From Pinibacter aurantiacus (GTDB lineage: Bacteria; Bacteroidota; Bacteroidia; Chitinophagales; Chitinophagaceae): DNA of 64,000 bases. The notes below the pieces were generated by a model, which searched no databases, had not been told where the DNA came from, and worked only from the letters and a program-made list of their open reading frames with translations. This document shows, piece after piece, positions 25,711 to 35,750 of this stretch. How positions within the stretch are numbered: the first letter of the stretch is position 1; every line of letters starts with the position of its first letter. The position numbers were made by a program, and so were the translations under genes. The stretch is from positions 434,001 to 498,000 of the forward strand of contig NZ_JAHSPG010000016.1 of assembly GCF_019130065.1 (NCBI RefSeq). Reading direction: 5' to 3'.

Positions 25711-28700
25711 ATGATGAGAATTATGAAGAATGGGCTTCTTCGTGTTAATAACAGAAAGGCGTTGTTAGTTTTTAGCTTGTCATTTCTTTTATGTCTATCT
25801 CAGGCTTTATTTGCTCATCCAGAGCAGGAGTATAAAGTAACGATCGTTGGACGCAACATACCTATTTCCAAAGTATTTAAAGAGATACAGAAACAAACGG
25901 GCTTGTATGCATTTTACAACAATGATCTGCTGAATGACAGAGAGATGATTAGCGTAGATATTAAAGGCATGCAGATTGAGAATGCCATGAAGGTTATTTT
26001 GAAAGGAAAGAATTTATCCTTCACTATAACCGGCAGCAACATCATTATCTCAAAAGACAAAAACATTGCACCCATTGAACATTTGATTGTGTCGGATGAA
26101 CATCTAACCGACACAATCATTCTTAAAAAAATTGCCGGAAAGGTTACAAGCGCTGAAGACAATTCACCGCTTTCTTTTGCGTCAGTAACTATCCTCCATT
26201 CAAAAAGAGGAACCAACACAAATAATTCTGGTGAGTTTACGCTGGAGGTAAAACCCGGCGATACTTTGCGTGTAAGCTACGCGGGCAAGGCGAGTAAATC
26301 AGTCGCAGTAGGCCACCAATCTTATTTCAACATTTCGCTTGTTACATCTGATGAGACCCTTGCTCCGGAAGTTGTAGTAACAGGGTTTCAAAAAATTGAT
26401 AAAAGAAAGTTTACAGGCTCTGCAGCTAAAGTAAAAATGGATGACATCAAACAGGAAGGCGTTATGGATGTTGCCAGAATGCTTGAAGGTCGCGTTGCAG
26501 GGGTAACTGTAGAAAACGTATCCGGTACCTTTGGTACGGCTCCGAAGATCCGTATTCGCGGAGCTACCTCTATTTCTGGCTCTAATAAACCTCTATGGGT
26601 TGTTGATGGCATCGTGCTGGAAGACATCGTAAACGTAACAAACGACCAGCTTTCCAGCGGTGATGCCACAACAATGCTGGGTTCTTCTGTTGCTGGCATC
26701 AATACCAACGATATTGAGTCGTTAGACATCCTTAGAGATGCGTCTGCTACTGCCTTGTATGGGGCACGTGCGATGAACGGCGTAATCGTTATTACAACCA
26801 AGAAGGGTAAGTCTGGCAAAACACAGATCAACTACAGCGGCACATTTTCCAGCATTTTAAAACCAAACTACAAGAAGTTCAACATCATGAACTCTGCACA
26901 GCAAATGAGTGTAGATCTTGAGTTGGCAGAAAAAGGCTGGTTGAATTTTTCTGATGTGTCCCGCAACCCAACAGGAGGTGTGTTTGCAAAAGCATCAGAT
27001 CTTGTGAGCAAATGGGATAAAACAGAAGGTAAATTTGGTTTGGACAATAACGTTGATAGCCTCGCAGAATTCTACAGACGTTATGGTTTGGCCAACACTG
27101 ACTGGTTCGATGTGTTGTTCAGAAATTCATTTGCACAAGAGCACAACCTTAGTTTGTCTTTTGGTACAGATAAATCACAATCGTATTTCTCTACAAACTT
27201 TTACCAGGACAATGGCTGGACGATTGGTGATCGTGTAAACCGCTACACCGCTAACTTTCACAATACATACAATGCAAGCGACCGCTTAACGCTGGGCTTT
27301 TTGACCAATGCTTCTTACAGACAGCAAATGGCGCCAGGCACAGTGGATAGAACGAGCAATAAAGTAAGCGGCGGTTTCGATAGAGATTTTGATATCAATC
27401 CATTCAACTATGCATTATCAACCAGCAGAATAATTACTCCATATGATGAGAATGGTAACCTGGAATACTTCAGGAAAAATTTTGCACCATTCAATATCGT
27501 AAATGAATTGCAAAACAACACGCTGGATGTAAACGTGCTGGATGCAAAATTACAAGGCGATCTCGGCTACAAAATTTCAAAAGATTTAAAGTTTGATTTT
27601 ACCGGAGCGATCCGTTTGGTGCAGTCTTCGCTGGAACATCAGATCACTGAAAATTCAAACATGGCGCAGGCTTACCGCGCTGCCGATAATTCTTTCATCA
27701 GAGAGAACAACAAATTCTTGTACCGCGATCCTGAACATCCTGATGATGAGCCGCAGGTGGTTTTACCCAAAGGTGGTTTTTATAACCGCACAGATAACAG
27801 GATGTTGAACTGGAGCATTAGAAATCTATTGACCTATACCAAAGATTTCAACCGCAACAACTCTTTGAATGTAATGGGCGGTATGGAAATCAAAGCTACA
27901 GACAGACGTGTTTCCAACAACACAGGATATGGTTATCAATACAACAGCGGCGGTATTCCATTTGTGGACTACAGAGCATTGAAACAATTGCTGGAGGCCA
28001 ACTTTAACTACTATGGCCTTGCGAATACGCGTGACCGCTTTGTTGCATTCTTTGGAAACGGTAGCTATACTTATAAAGGTCGTTACACATTAAACGGAAC
28101 AGTGAGAGAAGATGGATCAAATGGCCTTGGTAAATCAACCAAATCAAGGTGGTTGCCAACATGGACTGTAGGCGGTGCCTGGAACATCTTTAACGAGCCA
28201 CTCATTCATGATTTTCTTGCTAATAACTACGTTAACCGCGTTAACCTTAGAGGTAGCTATGGTTTGAGTGCAGACTTCGGTCCTGCAAATAACTCTTCTG
28301 TTATCCTCAGCATGGAAACCAGTAAGAGACCAACACTGGCAGAGCAGGAGTCGGGCATGGACCTGGTAAGTTTGGAAAACAAGGATCTTACATGGGAGAA
28401 AAAATATGAAGGAAACGTTGGGCTCGACCTGGGTTTCTTCAAAGACAGATTAACGTTGGTTACCGATGTGTACAGAAGAAACAGCTTTGATCTCATAAGC
28501 CTTATTCCTACAGCAGGCGTGGGTGGACAAGTATTCAAAGCCGCGAACTATGCTGATATGGAATCTCATGGCGTGGAGTTTACACTGGGAGGTAAGATCA
28601 TTGCACAAAGAGCATTTACATGGGGCGCAAATCTTACGTTCGGATACAACATCACTAAAATAACCAACATTAAAAGTTTGAGCCAAATTGCAGACCTAGT

Positions 28701-29394
28701 GTCTCCACAAGGTGGTTCTTCTCTTGGCTATCCTGTACGTTCCATTTTCTCTATTCCATTTAAAGGATTGGATCATTACAGTGGTGTGCCTTTGTTCACA
28801 GATGAATCTGGTAACACAAACACAGATGTGTTCCTGCAAAGCAGCAACACAAGCAATCTTAAATACGAAGGTTCTGCAGATCCATTATATACCGGCGGTT
28901 TGTCAAACGTATTTACTTACAAAAATCTTTCATTGAATATTCTGTTCGTTTACCAGGCCGGTAACAAGGTGCGTTTATCACCTGTGTTCGGTGCCTCTTA
29001 CAGCGACATGAACGCAATGTCAAAAGACTTCATCAATCGTTGGGAAGCACCTGGTGATGAAACGAAAACAAACATTCCTTCCATCAGTGATTCTCGTATT
29101 GTGTATTTCCTCGGAAGTTCATCTCCGTACGGTAACTACAACTATTCCGATGTGCGTGTAGCAAGAGGAAGCTTCGTGAGATTGAAAACTGTGGCATTGA
29201 CATATTCTCTGCCGGGACACCTTACAAAATCAATCGGCATCAACAACTCATCATTAACATTTACAGGTAACAACCTTTGGTTAATTGGTGCTGACAAGAA
29301 GCTGAAAGGACAAGATCCTGAGTTTGCCAACTCTGGCGGTGTAGGATCTCCGGTGTTTACACAGCTTTCACTAGCATTGAAAATTGGGTTCTAA
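25711..29394 (+). CDS. SusC/RagA-type TonB-dependent outer membrane receptor with STN domain
   Basis: This 1227-residue receptor imports a ligand across the outer membrane using TonB energy, with a SusD-like lid. Order of parts: signal peptide (to about residue 35), STN domain (YKVTIVGRNIPISKVFKEIQ, about 40-115), carboxypeptidase-regulatory-like domain (KKIAGKVTSAEDNSPLSFAS, about 133-205), plug (EVVVTGFQKIDKRKFTGSAA ... PLWVVDGIVLEDI, about 215-370), then a large beta-barrel ending in an aromatic residue (SLALKIGF). The STN domain fits signalling to the adjacent FecR and sigma factor. Substrate is unknown: no glycoside hydrolase is adjacent, while a metallohydrolase lipoprotein is. Confidence 0.96.
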   Translation: MMRIMKNGLLRVNNRKALLVFSLSFLLCLSQALFAHPEQEYKVTIVGRNIPISKVFKEIQKQTGLYAFYNNDLLNDREMISVDIKGMQIENAMKVILKGKNLSFTITGSNIIISKDKNIAPIEHLIVSDEHLTDTIILKKIAGKVTSAEDNSPLSFASVTILHSKRGTNTNNSGEFTLEVKPGDTLRVSYAGKASKSVAVGHQSYFNISLVTSDETLAPEVVVTGFQKIDKRKFTGSAAKVKMDDIKQEGVMDVARMLEGRVAGVTVENVSGTFGTAPKIRIRGATSISGSNKPLWVVDGIVLEDIVNVTNDQLSSGDATTMLGSSVAGINTNDIESLDILRDASATALYGARAMNGVIVITTKKGKSGKTQINYSGTFSSILKPNYKKFNIMNSAQQMSVDLELAEKGWLNFSDVSRNPTGGVFAKASDLVSKWDKTEGKFGLDNNVDSLAEFYRRYGLANTDWFDVLFRNSFAQEHNLSLSFGTDKSQSYFSTNFYQDNGWTIGDRVNRYTANFHNTYNASDRLTLGFLTNASYRQQMAPGTVDRTSNKVSGGFDRDFDINPFNYALSTSRIITPYDENGNLEYFRKNFAPFNIVNELQNNTLDVNVLDAKLQGDLGYKISKDLKFDFTGAIRLVQSSLEHQITENSNMAQAYRAADNSFIRENNKFLYRDPEHPDDEPQVVLPKGGFYNRTDNRMLNWSIRNLLTYTKDFNRNNSLNVMGGMEIKATDRRVSNNTGYGYQYNSGGIPFVDYRALKQLLEANFNYYGLANTRDRFVAFFGNGSYTYKGRYTLNGTVREDGSNGLGKSTKSRWLPTWTVGGAWNIFNEPLIHDFLANNYVNRVNLRGSYGLSADFGPANNSSVILSMETSKRPTLAEQESGMDLVSLENKDLTWEKKYEGNVGLDLGFFKDRLTLVTDVYRRNSFDLISLIPTAGVGGQVFKAANYADMESHGVEFTLGGKIIAQRAFTWGANLTFGYNITKITNIKSLSQIADLVSPQGGSSLGYPVRSIFSIPFKGLDHYSGVPLFTDESGNTNTDVFLQSSNTSNLKYEGSADPLYTGGLSNVFTYKNLSLNILFVYQAGNKVRLSPVFGASYSDMNAMSKDFINRWEAPGDETKTNIPSISDSRIVYFLGSSSPYGNYNYSDVRVARGSFVRLKTVALTYSLPGHLTKSIGINNSSLTFTGNNLWLIGADKKLKGQDPEFANSGGVGSPVFTQLSLALKIGF

Positions 29395-29410
29395 AAATAA
29401 ATTGTTGCCA

Positions 29411-29436
29411 GTTGCCGGTTACCAGTTACCGGCAAC
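29411..29436. other. Hairpin between susC and susD
   Basis: GTTGCCGG (29411-29418) pairs with CCGGCAAC (29429-29436) around a 10-nt loop, 17 bp after the susC stop codon. It has no U-tract, so it is more likely to affect mRNA stability or the SusC:SusD ratio than to terminate. Confidence 0.5.
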
Positions 29437-29481
29437 AGGCAATTAGATAACTGGTGAATAGAATTTTTGATAATAACGAGC

Positions 29482-30996
29482 ATGAAAAAGTCTATAAATA
29501 TTGCGCTTATCGTGTTGAGTGTTGTTGGGTTATTCGGTTGCAAAAAGTTTTTATCTGAACTGCCGGACAATCGTGTGGATATGGACAACCCATCAAACAT
29601 CACGGTGGATAACATTTCAGCGATATTGGTAAATGCGTATCCAAAAGCCAACTACATGGGCTTTTGCGAAGCAATGTCTGATAACGTAGATGACAAATTG
29701 GGCGGTAGTTTGGTGTTGTCAAATTTTTATCCGTATCAATTTGCAGATGCGAATAACAATCACTCGCAGGACATGCCCACCGCTTATTGGGATGAGTGTT
29801 ATAAAGCAATTGCCTTGTGCAACCAGGCTTTAGAAGCAATAGGCAAGGCAACGAATCCTAAAACTTTTAACGCACAAAAAGGGGAAGCATTAGTAGCAAG
29901 AGCATACGCTCACTTTATGCTGGTAAATCTTTTCGCAAAAACATACGATCCTGCAACAGCGAGTACAGATCCGGGAGTTCCTTATGCAACAAAACCTGAA
30001 ACGATTGTATTTGGTCAGTATACAAGAGGGACCGTTGCTTCTACTTACGACTCCATCAGAAATGATCTTCTGACAGGTATCTCGTTGATAAGTGATGATT
30101 CTTATACTGTTCCTAAATATCATTTTACAAAAGCAGCTACGAACGCATTTGCTACCCGCTTTTACTTATTTAAGCAACAGTATGACAGCGCGGTCATTTT
30201 TGCGTCGAAAGTTTTCCCTAGCGGAGACTTTGCTTCTAACATGCGTCCGTGGTTAACCACATACAGAAAGCTTACATATTATGCGCTTCAGCAACAGTAC
30301 ACACAGATAGATCAAAAAGCCAACCTGCTATTGGTAGAAACATTGTCTAACTGGGCAAATAGTTTTTATGCGTATCGATTTGGTTTTACACCTGCATTGC
30401 AAACAACCATTTTGGGTAAAAATATTGCTAATGGTTATTATCCTTACATGGTGTACGGAAATTCGCAAGTGTTGAATATTCCAAAGTTCTATCCACACTT
30501 TGTGCAGACTGGTTTAAATGCAAATACAGGATATAACTATACCACGATCCCTTTGTTTACAACAGAAGAGGTATTGCTTAACAGAGCTGAGGCTTATGCA
30601 AAGCAACAACAATACGGTCTTGCTTTGGCTGATCTCAACACCTTCGCGAGCCAGCGTATTTTCAACGGTTATGATGCGAATGGTGACCCGATTCCATTCG
30701 ATCCTGCAAAGAATACCATCACTATCGATTCTGTTAATAAGTATTATCCTAAAGGAGATATTCAGACAAAAGTTATCACTGCGATCCTGGATTTTAAACG
30801 TGCGGAGTTTCTTTTCGAAGGTTCAAGGTGGTTTGACATTCTTCGCTACAAAATGGAAGTGAAGCACAAATACATGGTAAGCAATAGTAAAACGGATTCC
30901 ACGGTACTAAAAGTTGACGATAAACGTCGACTGATACAACTGCCGGATGCAGCTGTGTTATCTGGTTTAGCTCTTAATCCAAGAGATTCATCATAA
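29482..30996 (+). CDS. RagB/SusD family nutrient-uptake lipoprotein
   Basis: The SusD-like lid binds substrate at the outer surface above the SusC barrel. The 504-residue protein from ATG 29482 has a lipoprotein signal with lipobox VGLFGCKK, an N-terminal SusD-like domain with TPR-type helices (YWDECYKAIALCNQALEAI) and the C-terminal family pattern ILDFKRAEFLFEGSRWFDIL near residue 440. The upstream in-frame ATG would add five codons before the signal. It follows susC by 87 bp, as usual for the pair. Confidence 0.95.
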   Translation: MKKSINIALIVLSVVGLFGCKKFLSELPDNRVDMDNPSNITVDNISAILVNAYPKANYMGFCEAMSDNVDDKLGGSLVLSNFYPYQFADANNNHSQDMPTAYWDECYKAIALCNQALEAIGKATNPKTFNAQKGEALVARAYAHFMLVNLFAKTYDPATASTDPGVPYATKPETIVFGQYTRGTVASTYDSIRNDLLTGISLISDDSYTVPKYHFTKAATNAFATRFYLFKQQYDSAVIFASKVFPSGDFASNMRPWLTTYRKLTYYALQQQYTQIDQKANLLLVETLSNWANSFYAYRFGFTPALQTTILGKNIANGYYPYMVYGNSQVLNIPKFYPHFVQTGLNANTGYNYTTIPLFTTEEVLLNRAEAYAKQQQYGLALADLNTFASQRIFNGYDANGDPIPFDPAKNTITIDSVNKYYPKGDIQTKVITAILDFKRAEFLFEGSRWFDILRYKMEVKHKYMVSNSKTDSTVLKVDDKRRLIQLPDAAVLSGLALNPRDSS

Positions 30997-31142
30997 CGGA
31001 AAGGTTTGTTTCCCAAAAATATTTTGAAAGAATAGAAAACAAAATTTTCACAACGCAAAGACAACGTAAAAGTAGCATGAACAAGAATAATCATCTGTGT
31101 AAATCTGCCCAATCAGCGTCATCTGCGTGCTATCAAAAAAAT

Positions 31143-31994
31143 ATGAAACTGAATAGAATAATAACATTGCTAATGCTCGTGGTGATAGCCGTTTCATGCG
31201 GCAAGAAAGAAGATCTCGCGTCTGAACTTCCTCCTATAAAAACACCGGACGTGCAACCTTTACCACAAGATATCTGGATAAGAGATTCGCTGACTATTCC
31301 CTACAACATTGACGTAAAATATAAATGGGATGCGTTGGAACTTGATCTGTATAAAACACTGGTTCCACCATATGAATCTCAGATCGTACCATCATTAAAG
31401 ATTGTAAAAAAGATCTGGATAGATACTTATATAGAACAAGCAGGTGCAGATTTCTTTAAATCTCTCTGCCCTAAACAATTTTTGATGGTAGGTAGTGCCA
31501 ACTACGAAACAGATGGCACAGTGATATTGGGTACCGCTGAGGCAGGACGAAAAGTTGTTTTGTATAATATCAATAATCTTACTACAACCAAACCTTCAAC
31601 TGTTACAGATCTTATGCACGTTATCGAGCATGAGTTTACTCACATCCTGCATATGAATGTAAGATACCCTACAGAGTTTAAAACGCTGACACCGGTGTAC
31701 ACCAGTACATGGTTAAACTTTACTACTGCACAGGCGAATGCACAAGGGTTCATTACGCCATATGCCATGAACTCCTCGGATGAAGATTTTGCGGAGACAG
31801 TGTCTAAGATGGTTACTATGAGTAAAAGCGATTGGGATAAAACCATTAACAGTATTACATCCCAAACAGGTCGCAATGCGTTAAGAGCAAAAGAAAACAT
31901 TGTGGTGAATTATTTCAACGACATCTACAATATTGATTTCTATGCTTTGCAGGCAAGAACGGTAGAGGCTATAAACGAAGTAACATCACACTAA
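31143..31994 (+). CDS. Substrate import-associated zinc metallohydrolase lipoprotein
   Basis: The 283-residue protein from the ATG at 31143 has a lipobox IAVSC (Cys19) and the zinc motif HEFTH at residues 163-167 (VIEHEFTHILH). A later acidic segment, SSDEDFAE, may give the third ligand. This matches the HExxH lipoprotein family found next to SusC/SusD pairs, thought to process the imported substrate at the cell surface. A 22-codon upstream extension is derived from a repeat and was rejected. It probably acts with the DUF4302-like protein that follows. Confidence 0.88.
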   Translation: MKLNRIITLLMLVVIAVSCGKKEDLASELPPIKTPDVQPLPQDIWIRDSLTIPYNIDVKYKWDALELDLYKTLVPPYESQIVPSLKIVKKIWIDTYIEQAGADFFKSLCPKQFLMVGSANYETDGTVILGTAEAGRKVVLYNINNLTTTKPSTVTDLMHVIEHEFTHILHMNVRYPTEFKTLTPVYTSTWLNFTTAQANAQGFITPYAMNSSDEDFAETVSKMVTMSKSDWDKTINSITSQTGRNALRAKENIVVNYFNDIYNIDFYALQARTVEAINEVTSH

Positions 31995-32054
31995 TTCAAA
32001 CAAACATGATGGATTTGAAACTGATTTTCAAATCTCAAATCTCAGATTTTTAAT

Positions 32055-33413
32055 ATGAAGCTAACCAATTCTATACTATGTGCTGTTTTAACACTGTTGT
32101 TATTCAGCGGTTGTAAAAAGGATTATGATAAATCTGTTTTTGAACAGCTTCCGCAGGAGCGTTCTGCAGAAATGTTGAAAGATTATAAAACATTGCTAAC
32201 GTCTGCACCTTACGGATGGCAGGCATATATCTATCCCGGATCTGGTAATCTTGCCAGTACATTTTTGTTCAAGTTTGATAGTACGAACAGGGTGATCACT
32301 AATTGTGATCTGGGGCCGTCTACTATTACAACACCAGTGGAAAGCAGCTATAGTCTGCGTGCATTGCAAATGACCACTTTGGTTTTTGATACATATAGTT
32401 ATTTGCACCTGCTGGCAGATCCTAATGATAATGTGATGGGGGGAACCCGCGGGCAAGGGTTTTATTCTGACTATGAATTTTATTTCATGGGCGTATCCGC
32501 TAATAAGGATACGATCTACATGGAAGGTGCACAAAAAGGCATGCCTTTAACACTCGTTAAAGTTACTGATGACAACAAAGCTGATGTAGAGCAAGGTTTT
32601 GACCAGGATGGGGGTAAGAAAATGGCCGATATGCAATATCGCATACACTCATATTTATCTTCTGCTATGTTTATTAACATGAAAATGCAGGATAATAAAC
32701 AGATAAGTTTTATTTATAACGGCGGAAGCTCTATATACTTCCTTTATCAAAATGATACTACCGGCAAAATTGTGGGACAAAGCACTTTATTCAGTTATAC
32801 TGCCAAAGGCATTCACTTCCGCGATACCGTAAAGTATAAGGATGTTGCTTTTAAGGACATGATATGGAACCTGGGAACTAATACTGGTTTTTACGTTGAT
32901 GGTATTTTCAATACTTCAAAAACAAGCAACACTCCGGATTTCCCGATGTCATCTCTGGCAGGAACATTGTTCCAGGCGCTTTACCAACTTGGCGGCTATC
33001 CTGATCAAAGCCCAACAGCTGTTTCGCAATCTTATAAAGATATATTTAAAGGAATCAATGATTCTTTAAACAGCAAGGGATACACTTTCGGTGAAATTTC
33101 TTATTTGTTCAGCCAGTCAAGAAGTGAAATGACTATTTATTTTGGCATGACCAAAGAAGGATCGGCCTATTACGGAACATATACGTATAGCTTCACTTTA
33201 TCCAACGATGGGAAAACGTATACGTTTAAATACAAAAGCGAAGACCCGGGAGGACAGGTTATGAGATTTGCAATGGCTCCATTGCTTAAATACTTCGAAA
33301 CCGGCAGCCAAAAACTCACATTGGATTATTATTCTTCAGCTTCATACGGTATGCTGGCGCAGTTTAAAAGCTTAGATGATCCAAATTTCTTCTTTGTACT
33401 AATACCATACTAA
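32055..33413 (+). CDS. DUF4302-like lipoprotein
   Basis: A 452-residue lipoprotein (lipobox LLLFSGCKK, Cys20). The segment QERSAEMLKDYKTLLTSAPY followed by GWQAYIYPG just after the signal is the start of the DUF4302 family, which commonly accompanies HExxH lipoproteins and SusC/SusD pairs. The rest is a beta-rich fold with many aromatic residues and no catalytic motif I recognise. It is probably surface-exposed and may bind the substrate. It is cotranscribed with its neighbours. Confidence 0.78.
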   Translation: MKLTNSILCAVLTLLLFSGCKKDYDKSVFEQLPQERSAEMLKDYKTLLTSAPYGWQAYIYPGSGNLASTFLFKFDSTNRVITNCDLGPSTITTPVESSYSLRALQMTTLVFDTYSYLHLLADPNDNVMGGTRGQGFYSDYEFYFMGVSANKDTIYMEGAQKGMPLTLVKVTDDNKADVEQGFDQDGGKKMADMQYRIHSYLSSAMFINMKMQDNKQISFIYNGGSSIYFLYQNDTTGKIVGQSTLFSYTAKGIHFRDTVKYKDVAFKDMIWNLGTNTGFYVDGIFNTSKTSNTPDFPMSSLAGTLFQALYQLGGYPDQSPTAVSQSYKDIFKGINDSLNSKGYTFGEISYLFSQSRSEMTIYFGMTKEGSAYYGTYTYSFTLSNDGKTYTFKYKSEDPGGQVMRFAMAPLLKYFETGSQKLTLDYYSSASYGMLAQFKSLDDPNFFFVLIPY

Positions 33414-33453
33414 GAACAATTAATAACCCTGATAATAAAAATATTAGATAGAA

Positions 33454-35727
33454 ATGAAATTGAGGAATCTATTTACAATCATCGTAATGGCTATGCTGTT
33501 CGTTGCTCAAAAAGCAACGGCGCAATGGAACAGTGAAGCTTCTAAAAACACTCAGACAGTAACAGCGTCTTTGTCTGGGTCGGACCGTCCTGATATAGCA
33601 GCGTCAACAATTGATGGTAGTTATTTTGTCCGCTGGGTACAATATGACCCTAAGGGAAAATACAACTTTGCCATGTATGTTCAGAAAGTGGACAAAAAAG
33701 GAAACAGGATGTGGGGCGGAAGCGGCATCAGAATAGATACGCTTATGGGGAATGGAAGGTATAGAGATGCAATGGTCGTTGATAAGAAAGGTAATTTGTT
33801 GGTAGCTACGCAAAATACACGTCTGGATCAATACAAGCAGTTTCCGTTAGTATATAAAATCGATGGCAAAACCGGTCAAACATTATGGACTGCTAAAATT
33901 GATACGGTTGCAGGAGAAAATGACTATCAGGGTCTTGCACCTACATTGGCAGTTACCAATTCAAATGATGTGATTGTTAGCTGGAACTTAAGCATTTCAT
34001 TGGGCGGAGGAAGTCGCGATGGTGTATATATGCAAAAACTTAATGAAGCCACCGGTAAATTCATGTGGCCTTCACGCATTACCATACAGGATGATCTTTC
34101 TATGATGGGGCTTTTCCCACAACCAATCATTATCAGTGATGCTAGTTTCATCGTTACCTGGGAACACAGACCAACTGGTAGTTCCGGTTCAACTCCATTC
34201 AATTTATCCGCGCAAAAGTATAGAATAGATAGCGGATTGGCGGTATGGCCAACCCCAACTGAGTTGTCGCCCGCTAATCCTGTGGCTCCCGGGGCTCCGT
34301 CTAAATATTATAATGATAGAAAAGGCGGTGTGATTGTTAGCTATATTAAAACTGGCCTCTCCGGTGCAGAGATTTATGCGCAGCGTATTGATACTGCAAC
34401 AGGGCAAACCAAATGGGGTGCAGAGTCAAAACTTGTTGCAAGAAATACTGTAGGTGCATCAAGTAACGATGCCGGAACAGCATACGACACCGTAACAAAT
34501 AAATTATGGTTCGCAGTTATGGACGATGTCCCTAATGGTGGTGTTCACGGCGACTGGATTTATTTGCAAGGTCTGGATCTCAATGGCAAGTTCATATATG
34601 GAGATAGTTCAACAGGTCCGCAAATACTTCCGCTGAGTGATGGCACCCCTAAGAAGTCAAGACAAACCATTGGCATGAGAAATACCGGTGATGGATTGGT
34701 ATTGGTATATGCGGAAGGGATTAATCCGTCTAAAACTTTAATAAAGGCAACCAAAATAGACTACGCAGCGAAAATGACATGGACCGGGTTAGGTGATTCT
34801 ATTGTTACGGTTTCTTCCGTTCCGGATTTGAATGCAGGAACGCTTAGTGATTATATTCCGGTAGATAGTCAACTGGTAATTGCAATGAATACCGATGCCG
34901 GAGTTCAACTTGTGCAGAATGTAAAGAACAGTAAGGCAACAGGCGGTTCCCTGGGTAATGGTACTATTAAACAAATAACAGCTTTTGATACTGCTACACT
35001 TGTTATAACATATGGAGATGCAGTTCCTTTCCTCGGTGGTACTTCTAACACAGGTATTTCTCCGGAGTACATTGTTGATAACCCCGATGTGGCTTTCGTG
35101 GACGAGAACAATAATATTGTGGTACTAACAGCCGGCACCTTCCACGCCCAGGCATATTTTCCCGGAACAGAAGTGTACGTATCTAAAACGAGTTTGCCCA
35201 AAACGATCATTGTAAAGAAAAAGCAACTGACTGTTATCGCTGAAAACAAGTCAACGGAATATGGTCATGATATACCTCAGTTAACCATGACGTTTCATGA
35301 TTTCGTAAACGGAGACGATGTAATGAGCTTTACAAAATTGCCAACCATCGTTACACCAGCGGTAACAAAATCGCCAATCGGTATTTATCCAATCACACTA
35401 CAAGGTGGTGTTTCTCCAAAATATGAACCGGTATTGGTAAATGGCACAATGACTATTTATCCTTCATCAGGTTCAGATAAAGATAAGCTGGAAGCGTATT
35501 GCAGCAGCTCAAGCACATTGCAGGTAAATATCTATTCAACACAGCAACAAACCGGCGTTTTGCAACTGATTGACATGTCGGGAAAAATGTTGTGGTCACA
35601 GCAAGTTGAAGTACCTAATTCAATTACGAATTTCCAGATACCTGTGTACACACTTTCCCCTGCTATATACGTAGTAAGGTTTGTAGGGAAAGGAACAGTG
35701 CTGGATCAGAAAGTGAAAATTAAATAA
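33454..35727 (+). CDS. Secreted protein with MBG-like domain and T9SS sorting domain
   Basis: The 757-residue protein has a signal peptide (MKLRNLFTIIVMAMLFVAQK, then ATAQ). A long N-terminal region (about 25-500) carries WD/Kelch-like beta repeats (VQKVDKKGNRMWGGSGI, YMQKLNEATGKFMWPS). An MBG-like domain follows (KKQLTVIAENKSTEYGHDIP ... GTMTIYP, about 590-670). The last approximately 75 residues (LQVNIYSTQQ ... QLIDMSGKMLWSQQVEVPN ... YVVRFVGKGTVLDQKVKIK) form a type A C-terminal domain for type IX secretion, so it should be exported and attached to the surface. A PorV-like gene follows immediately. Confidence 0.85.
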   Translation: MKLRNLFTIIVMAMLFVAQKATAQWNSEASKNTQTVTASLSGSDRPDIAASTIDGSYFVRWVQYDPKGKYNFAMYVQKVDKKGNRMWGGSGIRIDTLMGNGRYRDAMVVDKKGNLLVATQNTRLDQYKQFPLVYKIDGKTGQTLWTAKIDTVAGENDYQGLAPTLAVTNSNDVIVSWNLSISLGGGSRDGVYMQKLNEATGKFMWPSRITIQDDLSMMGLFPQPIIISDASFIVTWEHRPTGSSGSTPFNLSAQKYRIDSGLAVWPTPTELSPANPVAPGAPSKYYNDRKGGVIVSYIKTGLSGAEIYAQRIDTATGQTKWGAESKLVARNTVGASSNDAGTAYDTVTNKLWFAVMDDVPNGGVHGDWIYLQGLDLNGKFIYGDSSTGPQILPLSDGTPKKSRQTIGMRNTGDGLVLVYAEGINPSKTLIKATKIDYAAKMTWTGLGDSIVTVSSVPDLNAGTLSDYIPVDSQLVIAMNTDAGVQLVQNVKNSKATGGSLGNGTIKQITAFDTATLVITYGDAVPFLGGTSNTGISPEYIVDNPDVAFVDENNNIVVLTAGTFHAQAYFPGTEVYVSKTSLPKTIIVKKKQLTVIAENKSTEYGHDIPQLTMTFHDFVNGDDVMSFTKLPTIVTPAVTKSPIGIYPITLQGGVSPKYEPVLVNGTMTIYPSSGSDKDKLEAYCSSSSTLQVNIYSTQQQTGVLQLIDMSGKMLWSQQVEVPNSITNFQIPVYTLSPAIYVVRFVGKGTVLDQKVKIK

Positions 35728-35750
35728 GCTCATTTCTCAAGTATATTCTC

